Assembly: GCA_028287885.1 (NCBI GenBank)
Contig: JAQBOT010000429.1
Coordinates: 1 to 5,869, forward strand
Source of the DNA: Pedobacter sp.
GTDB taxonomy: Bacteria; Bacteroidota; Bacteroidia; Sphingobacteriales; Sphingobacteriaceae
DNA length: 5,869 nt
Reading direction: 5' to 3'
This document shows positions 1-5,325 of this stretch, one piece after another; position 1 is the stretch's first letter; each line of letters starts with the position of its first letter. Both the position numbers and the translations under genes were made by a program. Under the pieces are notes generated by a model. It was not told the DNA's origin. It saw nothing but the letters and a program-made list of their open reading frames with translations, and ran no database searches.

Positions 1-1
1 T

Positions 2-103
2 GCAATCCAAAATATTCCGGCTTCTTCCTGGACATTCGCTTATCTTAAGTCTATGTATAACTTACACCTGGTGAAAAAAAGGTCTAATCAATCGAATATC
101 TGA
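2..103 (+). CDS. possible C-terminal tail of an upstream gene (partial)
   Basis: One forward frame is open from the window edge for 33 codons and stops at TGA 101-103. The translation contains a protein-like stretch (IPASSWTFAYLKSMYNL) and then a basic, polar tail (VKKRSNQSN), which would suit the end of a real protein. The other two forward frames close earlier. I do not recognise a family, and 33 open codons can arise by chance. If real, this gene ends about 150 bases before the ADP-ribosylglycohydrolase start and lies on the same strand. No function is proposed. Confidence 0.25.
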   Translation, partial: AIQNIPASSWTFAYLKSMYNLHLVKKRSNQSNI

Positions 104-249
104 ACCATAATAGTTGTTCTAGTTTTACCAAGTCTGGTTCGTAATTATAATAACAGAAAATCAAACATTATACGACGTTTTTCAAGTTTGTGCTAGATTT
201 AATATTCGTAGTGTGAAAAACCATATATTGTTATCTTATTAATTCTCTC

Positions 250-1254
250 ATGCATTTATTAAACGACGATCATCATCAGTTAGCCGGAATTATCACGGAC
301 CGCAAGCTTCAGCCAAAAAAAGATATTTACAAAGACATTTTATTAGGAGTCGCAGTAGGCGATGCTCTTGGCGTACCCGTTGAGTTTTGCCCGCGTGAGC
401 GTTTGCGTATGGATCCGGTTACCGGAATGCGGGGGCACGGGACTTATGATGTGCCCGCAGGTTCCTTCTCGGACGATGCTTCATTGACGTTATGCCTGGC
501 AGAGGCAATGACCAAGCCTTTTTGTTTGAATGAACTTGCCAACAAGTTTGTTTTGTGGCTATATCAGGGTTATTGGACGGCGAACGGGCATGTATTTGAT
601 GTTGGTGACGCAACGAAAATGGCAATCACTGACATCAAGAATGGTGCAATTCCAGAATCTGCTGGAGGAAAGGATGAATGGCACAATGGTAACGGCTCAT
701 TGATGAGGATACTGCCATTGCTTGTTCTCAGCAAAGATCTGGAAAGGGATGCACGCTTTGAGTTAACACAACAGGTTTCCTCGCTTACACACGGGCACAT
801 TCGCTCGATAATGGCTTGTGATTATTATTTGGAGTATGCATTAGGAATAATTAATGGTGAAGATAAAGTTGACGTATATAGCCGCTTACAAAAAGAAATT
901 CGTCAATACTGGTTGCAAAAGGGAATTCACTTGAGTGAGATCCAACGTTTTGATGCACTACTTAGCAGCGATATCTCGATCGCGAATGAAGACGTTATTG
1001 AAAGCGGGGGCTATGTTCTGCATACTTTAACAGCAAGTATCTGGTGTCTTCTAACAACTAATTCATATGCTGTTGCTACCTTAAAAGCGGTAAACCTCGG
1101 CCACGATACGGATACAACGGCAGCAGTGACTGGCGGTCTGGCTGCCTTAATTTATGGATATAACACTATTCCCGCAGACTGGCTTTCTGAATTAGCATGT
1201 CGTGAAAAGATAGAAGAACTTGCTATCCGAATGAAAGCATTTAATGAATCCTAG
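250..1254 (+). CDS. ADP-ribosylglycohydrolase family protein (DraG/ARH-like)
   Basis: A 334-residue protein with the full set of ADP-ribosylglycohydrolase motifs. Known members are cytoplasmic, bind two Mg or Mn ions and remove ADP-ribose from proteins or small molecules. Seen in order: GVAVGDALGVPVEF (residues 33-46), SFSDDAS (72-78), FDVGDAT (116-122), GNGSLMRILPL (147-157), LTHGH (179-183), SGGYVLHTL (252-260) and GHDTDTTAA (284-292). The SDD (74-76) and DTDT (286-289) segments correspond to the metal-binding residues of the family. One oddity is Ala77, where the family usually has Thr (S/T-D-D-T). The length is normal for the family, with about 30 residues before the first motif. ATG 250 is the only good start: an in-frame TGA lies at 214-216 and there is no Shine-Dalgarno sequence. 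No signal peptide or membrane segment is seen. The substrate cannot be read from sequence. No ADP-ribosyltransferase is present in the window, and the gene stands alone, 686 bases before the next one. Confidence 0.95.
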   Translation: MHLLNDDHHQLAGIITDRKLQPKKDIYKDILLGVAVGDALGVPVEFCPRERLRMDPVTGMRGHGTYDVPAGSFSDDASLTLCLAEAMTKPFCLNELANKFVLWLYQGYWTANGHVFDVGDATKMAITDIKNGAIPESAGGKDEWHNGNGSLMRILPLLVLSKDLERDARFELTQQVSSLTHGHIRSIMACDYYLEYALGIINGEDKVDVYSRLQKEIRQYWLQKGIHLSEIQRFDALLSSDISIANEDVIESGGYVLHTLTASIWCLLTTNSYAVATLKAVNLGHDTDTTAAVTGGLAALIYGYNTIPADWLSELACREKIEELAIRMKAFNES

Positions 1255-1420
1255 GTCATTAATTAAATGCAATTTGACAACTCCAAAACATAAATAAATA
1301 TTAAGCCAGTTATTCAGAATTTCTATCAGGGTTTGGCTTTATGGTTAGGCAGGTTTGTCAAGTAAGACATCAATTTTGTTGAAAAGAAAAATTTCTCATA
1401 ATTATACAATTTCGTAGGAT

Positions 1421-1453
1421 TTTGCTACAATGTTCATTTTAAATATATATTTG
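1421..1453 (+). promoter_or_regulatory. candidate Bacteroidota-type promoter (TTTG-N21-TAnnTTTG)
   Basis: TATATTTG at 1446-1453 matches the Bacteroidota -7 consensus TAnnTTTG exactly. A TTTG at 1421-1424 sits 21 bases upstream, within the 17-23 range reported for the -33 element. Transcription would begin near 1458-1461 and read toward the first SDR gene, leaving a leader of about 480 bases or a separate short transcript. The match is made by eye in AT-rich DNA, so chance is possible. Confidence 0.45.
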
Positions 1454-1527
1454 GTTTTATAGTTATAATATAAATTATGTTTAATCAATTATTGAGAACA
1501 TCATGATTAATGGATTAACTATAAAAC
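1454..1527. repeat. nested inverted repeat directly after the candidate promoter
   Basis: GTTTTATAGTTA at 1454-1465 is the exact reverse complement of TAACTATAAAAC at 1516-1527, a 12-bp stem with a 50-base spacer. Within the spacer, TTAATCA (1481-1487) pairs with TGATTAA (1504-1510), a 7-bp inner stem with a 16-base loop. The left arm begins at the base after the -7 element, so a transcript from that promoter would start inside the arm. It could be a structured RNA leader, a pair of operator half-sites, or an AT-rich coincidence. It lacks the GC-rich stem and T-run of an intrinsic terminator. Confidence 0.5.
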
Positions 1528-1628
1528 TCTCGAAGAATTAATCATCCAAAGAATCGAGCTTGAGTCTAATTATTACCTGAAAAAATAGTTGACCACTGTA
1601 AATAACATTCAAAGTCAGTTATGATTAA
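1481..1628. repeat. four copies of the heptamer TGATTAA / TTAATCA
   Basis: TTAATCA occurs at 1481-1487 and 1538-1544, and its reverse complement TGATTAA at 1504-1510 and 1622-1628. Three copies extend to the 9-mer ATGATTAAT (1503-1511, 1537-1545 on the opposite strand, 1621-1629), and two of these to the 10-mer ATGATTAATG. I noticed no other copies in the window by eye. Clustering just downstream of a candidate promoter would suit regulator-binding sites, but no regulator gene is in view. Confidence 0.35.
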
Positions 1629-1721
1629 TGTACAAATCCCGAGATCCCAAGGCAGCAACCACAACAGCCCTGAAGTCATTTCAGCTTTCCTAAAGTTTAT
1701 TTTCCTTGATAATTATATACG

Positions 1722-1731
1722 TTTTTTTTTT
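1722..1731 (+). other. T10 homopolymer tract
   Basis: Ten consecutive T residues follow an AT-rich stretch. A short stem (CTGAA 1670-1674 with TTCAG 1680-1684, 5-base loop) lies 37 bases upstream, too far to form a standard terminator with this tract. It might end a short transcript started near 1460, or merely be a homopolymer in AT-rich DNA. It is about 210 bases from the next start codon, so it cannot switch that gene's reading frame. Confidence 0.3.
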
Positions 1732-1940
1732 ACAATAATAGGCTAGGTCGTAATCCAACCCTTCTTGGAACTATGTAAACGCTTTTAAGCAAAAACCGCA
1801 TCTTTCATTCAATCTGTCTGATAATCTTCATTAAGCAAATGACTTAGAGGAGATATGCGTTAAAACATTAGGTTTCATTACGAGCAGCATCAGTACGTAA
1901 ACAATTTAAAAATTCATAATAGCTCTTAACTTTATTCTTA

Positions 1941-2954
1941 ATGAAAAACGTAATCATCATGGGTGCTTCTGGTGGCACCGGTACTTACTTAACTAACTAT
2001 CTCAGCGAAAACAATTTTAGGGTTTATGCAACGGGTAACCGGGAACGGGATTCAGATCATTTCAAGTTGCCTAATGTTTCCTACTTATCTTTGGATATAT
2101 CTAAGAAAGAGCAATTTTCAAAACTGCCTACGGAAAATATTGATTGCATTATATTACTTGCAGGGTTGATGCCAGCCAGAATGGATGGCTATGACCCGCA
2201 ACCATACATCGACGTTAATGTGACCGGTACGTTAAACGTTCTTGAGTTTTGCAGGGAAAACGACATTAAAAAGGTAATATTTACTCAATCTCACTCAGAT
2301 GTTTACGGGCACTGGAATTCTGGGGAAAACATTCCCGCAGATGCAACAAGGAGTTTGAATCTAAAAGGCGACCATGCAATGTACATCATAAGTAAGTGCA
2401 CCGCAGTTGATATCTTAGAACACTACTACGTTGAATACGGAATTAGAAACATTGTGTTGAGACTTCCGACCATTTATAGATTTAAGCCTGGAGCAACCTA
2501 TTATGTTGACGGGGTTGTTCAGGATATGGCATTTATGTTGTTAATTGAAAAAGCAATACGGGGTGAGGATATAGAAATTTGGGGAGATGCAAATCAAAAG
2601 AAAGACGTCGTCTACAATAAGGATTTTATTAGTATTGTAGCCGGTGCAATTGAAAGTGAAAGCGCAAGAGGAATCTATAACGTAGGAACCGGCATAGCAA
2701 CGTCACTCGAAGAGCAAATCCGTGGCATTGTGGAGGTTTTCTCCCTGGAAGATAACAGGTCAAAAGTTGTCTATAGGCCGGAAAAAAGATCTCAAGCATC
2801 ATACTTGTATGATATAAGCAAGACAGAAAAGGACTTGAATTATAAGGCCAAATATACATATATTGAAATGTTGAAGGATATGAAAGCTATAATGGTTGCT
2901 AACGGTGCGCTACAGAACGCGTTGTACGTAAACGAGTTTTCTTTGAGGGGATAA
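1941..2954 (+). CDS. NAD(P)-dependent sugar epimerase/dehydratase, extended SDR family (copy 1)
   Basis: A 337-residue extended short-chain dehydrogenase/reductase. Relatives epimerise, dehydrate or reduce nucleotide-activated sugars in the cytoplasm. Seen: the N-terminal dinucleotide-binding GASGGTG (residues 8-14, GxxGxxG), LDIS (51-54), LLAG (72-75), NVTGTLNVLEFC (93-104), the catalytic Y148-I-I-S-K152 (YxxxK), LRLPTIY (173-179) and NVGTG (247-251). The segment before the active site reads TQSHSDVYG (115-123). Aligned by its VYG on GalE or RmlB, the usual catalytic Ser/Thr falls on His118, with Ser117 and Ser119 either side. ATG 1941 puts the first strand right at the start; an in-frame TAG at 1920-1922 excludes an extension, and no Shine-Dalgarno sequence is seen. 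The GT2 gene follows after 62 bases, so the two probably share a transcript. The protein is paralogous to the one at 4332-5321; past residue 315 the tails differ. The exact sugar substrate is unknown. Confidence 0.95.
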   Translation: MKNVIIMGASGGTGTYLTNYLSENNFRVYATGNRERDSDHFKLPNVSYLSLDISKKEQFSKLPTENIDCIILLAGLMPARMDGYDPQPYIDVNVTGTLNVLEFCRENDIKKVIFTQSHSDVYGHWNSGENIPADATRSLNLKGDHAMYIISKCTAVDILEHYYVEYGIRNIVLRLPTIYRFKPGATYYVDGVVQDMAFMLLIEKAIRGEDIEIWGDANQKKDVVYNKDFISIVAGAIESESARGIYNVGTGIATSLEEQIRGIVEVFSLEDNRSKVVYRPEKRSQASYLYDISKTEKDLNYKAKYTYIEMLKDMKAIMVANGALQNALYVNEFSLRG

Positions 2955-3016
2955 ACTGCGCTCGTACTTCTGCAGGCAACGGGTAATTAGGTGAGATATA
3001 ATAACAAAGAGATTAA

Positions 3017-3955
3017 ATGAATACTGAAGAAAATATACCAAAGGTTAGTATCTGTTGCATTGCCTACAATCATGAAAACTTTATTAGAAAAGCCTTAGAT
3101 GGCTTTTTGATGCAAGAAACAGATTTTCTTTTTGAAGTTCTAATTCACGATGATGCGTCAACAGATGAAACCGCAGGGATTATACGGGAATACGAACAGA
3201 AGTTCCCGGATATCATAAAGCCCATTTACCAAAAGGAAAATCAGTGGAGAAAGGGCATACGAGGGAGTTCTGTTCACAATTTCCCGAGGGCACTTGGCGA
3301 GTACATTGCACTCTGCGAAGGTGATGATTACTGGACCGACCCGAAAAAGCTTCAGCGACAAGCGAATTTTCTTGATACCCATAAGGAATATTCGCTTGTT
3401 GCTGAAAATGGACTTGTTCTAAATACAGAAAAGAACACCCAGTATCATTTCAATGACATTGAGGAATGTGACATTGATATCTACCAACTGTTGGGAAAAC
3501 GTAAATTTCCGACCGCATCGGCGATGTTTCGGGCGAAATATATAGGTGAAGAATTCCAAAGTCTTAAATACAAAGGTGATGTCATCCTGTGGTGTTATCT
3601 TGCCAGTAAAGGTAAGGTCAAGTATTTACCAAACATATCTTCTGTTTATTCAAGAGGATTGCACGGCATGGTTTTGTCTTCCAGAAACATAGAGTGGGCA
3701 AAAATGCTTGAAGAATGGAATGAGGTATTGTCTGGTATTTTACCGAAAAATATTAATCGAGGTATTCTAAAACAGAGGAACTTCAATGAGTACATGAAAG
3801 TTTTTTATCTCAGTACCAAGAAACACGACAGCAAGGTAGCCATGTTGGCCTTGAAAAAATGTTTTGAGTTCCAGCCGCTGAGCACTGTCAAAATGCTTGT
3901 TAAGTTCTATGCAAAAAAGCTCAGGCCAGCAAAGGCTGCTTCTATAACTGCTTAA
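3017..3955 (+). CDS. family 2 glycosyltransferase (GT-A fold)
   Basis: A 312-residue GT2 enzyme, expected to transfer a sugar from an NDP-sugar donor to a growing glycan at the inner membrane face. Seen: the opening strand VSICCIAYNHENFIRKALDG (residues 10-29), the nucleotide-binding HDDASTDET (44-52), the DxD-like metal site EGDDYW (101-106) followed by TDPKKLQRQ, the acceptor-side FPTASAMFR (164-172), and GDVILWCYLASKGKVKYLPN (187-206) leading into SVYSRGLHGM (209-218). This order is that of many Bacteroidota and cyanobacterial polysaccharide GT2 enzymes with an EGDDYW motif. The C-terminal third is basic and without a membrane span, so it is likely cytoplasmic or peripheral. ATG 3017 lies seven residues before the first conserved strand; only a weak AAAGAG precedes it. 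The gene sits between two paralogous SDR genes, which suggests one of them shapes its donor sugar. Donor and linkage cannot be inferred. Confidence 0.95.
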   Translation: MNTEENIPKVSICCIAYNHENFIRKALDGFLMQETDFLFEVLIHDDASTDETAGIIREYEQKFPDIIKPIYQKENQWRKGIRGSSVHNFPRALGEYIALCEGDDYWTDPKKLQRQANFLDTHKEYSLVAENGLVLNTEKNTQYHFNDIEECDIDIYQLLGKRKFPTASAMFRAKYIGEEFQSLKYKGDVILWCYLASKGKVKYLPNISSVYSRGLHGMVLSSRNIEWAKMLEEWNEVLSGILPKNINRGILKQRNFNEYMKVFYLSTKKHDSKVAMLALKKCFEFQPLSTVKMLVKFYAKKLRPAKAASITA

Positions 3956-3995
3956 GATTTTCATTCAAAATGCGAAATGTACTAAACAGTCATCC

Positions 3996-4016
3996 CATAG
4001 AATTCTGATTTCTATG
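3996..4016 (+). terminator. weak hairpin after the GT2 gene, possible terminator
   Basis: CATAGAA (3996-4002) pairs with TTCTATG (4010-4016) around a 7-base loop, 41 bases past the GT2 stop codon. The stem is only 7 bp, poor in GC and not followed by a T-run, so termination is doubtful. It is recorded because it is the only compact perfect stem near the end of that gene. Confidence 0.2.
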
Positions 4017-4202
4017 ATCACCTGAACATCTTTCCAGAATGCAATGTTACGTTCACCGGATGCGGATTGAATTGTTTTCCTAATCTAATTATTCTCTGTC
4101 AGTACTTTAAAAGTAAGATACTGGAGAAATCAGGCTATTGTACTGTATGATGTTTTAAATACCTGAATTTCCAAATCAACTTCTTTCCCATCGCCTTTTT
4201 TT

Positions 4203-4210
4203 TATTTTTG
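4203..4210 (+). promoter_or_regulatory. candidate -7 element (TAnnTTTG) upstream of the second SDR gene
   Basis: TATTTTTG matches the Bacteroidota -7 consensus exactly. No good TTG stands at the -33 position; the nearest is TTCTTT at 4181-4186, with 19 bases between TTC and the -7 element. Transcription would start near 4216 and give a leader of about 115 bases to ATG 4332. The match overlaps a T-rich run, which raises the odds of a chance hit. Confidence 0.3.
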
Positions 4211-4331
4211 AATAGGGAGAAAGCCGCCTGGGACTAGTTATGTGCAAAAGTTGTCCTTATTAGAACAAATTGAAATTTACGGCAACTATTTTCAACCCGA
4301 TTACGTACCTATATTAACCTCATTCGAATCT

Positions 4332-5321
4332 ATGGAAAACGTTATCGTAATCGGTGCCACCGGAGGTACCGGTATGTATTTGACTAAGTATCTAAGTGAT
4401 AAGAATTATCGTGTTTATACAACCGGTCAGCATCCCCGGGATTCCAACTACTTCAACTACCCAAATGTTTCTTATCAGCCGCTTGACATAACTAAAAAGA
4501 GCGACTTTGCTAGCTTGCCCTCAGAGAATATCGATTGCGTTGTGTTGCTTGCTGGCATGATGCCAGCCCGAATGCAAGGCTACGACCCCTATAGATACAT
4601 AGACGTGAATATTACAGGTACACTAAATGTCCTAGAATTTTGCAGAGAGAATAATATCAAAAAGGTCATTTTTACCCAGTCGCATGCTGATGTCTTTAAA
4701 CATTGGGATACAGGAAACTATATCGCTGCAGACGCACAAAGAACCTTGCATCTAAAAGGAGATCACGCCATGTACATCATAAGTAAGTGTACGGCGGTTG
4801 ATATGTTGGAGCACTATCATCAGGAGTTTGGCTTTCAAACGATTATACTAAGGCTGCCGACCATTTATAGCTATATGCCAGCCGCTACGATGTACGTGGA
4901 TGGAAAGATCCAGGATATGGCATGTATGTACATGATAGACCGTGCAACACAAGGCAAAGAGATTGAAATATGGGGTGATCCCAGCAAAAGCAAGGATATC
5001 GTCTATATTAAAGATTTTATAAGCATAGTTGAAGCCGCCGTCGCAAGTAAAACCGCTCAAGGCATATTTAACGTAGGTACGGGAATTCCTACTACACTGG
5101 AAGAGCAGATCCTTGGCATTATTGAGGTGTTTTCGCCTGAAGACAATCGATCCAAGGTGGTTTATAGGCCAGAGAAAAAGTCACAGACGTCTTACCTGTA
5201 TGACATAAGCCGTACGGAAAAGGAGTTGAACTACAAGGTTGAATATTCCTACATCAAAATGTTGCAGGACATGAAAAAAGAGATGCTCGAGGAGCATAGA
5301 CAACCTCAAAAAATCAGTTAG
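4332..5321 (+). CDS. NAD(P)-dependent sugar epimerase/dehydratase, extended SDR family (copy 2)
   Basis: A 329-residue extended SDR, paralogous to the product of 1941-2954. The two align without gaps over about 320 residues with about 220 identities by hand count. Seen: GATGGTG (residues 8-14), LDIT (51-54), LLAGMMPARM (72-81), NITGTLNVLEFC (93-104), Y148-I-I-S-K152, LRLPTIY (173-179) and NVGTG (247-251). As in copy 1, a His (118) occupies the usual Ser/Thr position in TQSHADVF, and here VYG has become VFK (121-123). The substrate-facing 178-205 region differs most, so the substrates may differ. The frame is open further upstream to GTG 4242 (30 more codons), but ATG 4332 matches the start of copy 1 and puts the Rossmann strand at the N-terminus, so I prefer it. 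No Shine-Dalgarno sequence is seen. Only four bases separate its stop from the next start, so the two are probably co-transcribed and translationally coupled. Confidence 0.93.
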   Translation: MENVIVIGATGGTGMYLTKYLSDKNYRVYTTGQHPRDSNYFNYPNVSYQPLDITKKSDFASLPSENIDCVVLLAGMMPARMQGYDPYRYIDVNITGTLNVLEFCRENNIKKVIFTQSHADVFKHWDTGNYIAADAQRTLHLKGDHAMYIISKCTAVDMLEHYHQEFGFQTIILRLPTIYSYMPAATMYVDGKIQDMACMYMIDRATQGKEIEIWGDPSKSKDIVYIKDFISIVEAAVASKTAQGIFNVGTGIPTTLEEQILGIIEVFSPEDNRSKVVYRPEKKSQTSYLYDISRTEKELNYKVEYSYIKMLQDMKKEMLEEHRQPQKIS

Positions 5322-5325
5322 CAAT

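Larger units (their letters stand above)
1255..1940. other. long AT-rich intergenic region without a recognisable gene
   Basis: All short open frames I read here on the + strand close within about a dozen codons, for example those starting at ATG 1341, 1430 and 1504. No transposase, tRNA or rRNA signature is visible. The region does contain a candidate Bacteroidota promoter (1421-1453), a nested inverted repeat (1454-1527), four copies of TGATTAA/TTAATCA (1481-1628) and a T10 tract (1722-1731), listed separately. A purine-rich GAGGAG at 1847-1852 stands just before ATG 1855, but that frame stops after two codons (ATG CGT TAA). The region is likely the regulatory zone and leader of the downstream sugar operon, possibly with a small RNA. 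Confidence 0.6.
3956..4331. other. intergenic region between the GT2 and second SDR genes
   Basis: This 376-base stretch has no recognisable gene and is AT-rich like the first gap. It contains a small hairpin (3996-4016), a near-palindrome TACTTT-A-AAAGTA (4103-4115), a T8 run (4196-4203) and a -7-like TATTTTTG (4203-4210). Its last 90 bases form an open in-frame extension of the second SDR from GTG 4242. The gap suggests that the second SDR and the acyltransferase can be transcribed apart from the first SDR-GT2 pair. Confidence 0.55.

Noticed and set aside
183..190. CAAGTTTG as a -7 promoter element for the ADP-ribosylglycohydrolase gene
   Set aside because: It misses the first T of TAnnTTTG and no TTG is found at the -33 distance; too weak to list.
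419..800. Reverse-strand open frames inside the ADP-ribosylglycohydrolase gene
   Set aside because: They lie opposite a gene with intact family motifs and their translations show no domain-like pattern; they are shadows. The same holds for reverse frames inside the SDR, GT2 and acyltransferase genes.
1303..1339. AAGCCA (1303-1308) and TGGCTT (1334-1339) as a terminator for the ADP-ribosylglycohydrolase gene
   Set aside because: The stem is only 6 bp with a loop of about 25 bases and no T-run after it, so it is not a convincing terminator.
1454..1527. The inverted repeat as the terminal repeats of a miniature mobile element
   Set aside because: No target-site duplication flanks the arms, and the 74-base unit is not seen again in the window.
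1637..1690. CCCGAGATCCCAAGGCAGCAACC region as a SAM-type riboswitch
   Set aside because: The GCAACC resemblance is short; the surrounding stems of a SAM riboswitch are not present and the downstream genes are not methionine-related.
1847..1863. GAGGAG followed by ATG at 1855, looking like a ribosome binding site and start codon
   Set aside because: The frame stops after two codons (ATG CGT TAA), and nothing in the window suggests Shine-Dalgarno use by the neighbouring genes.
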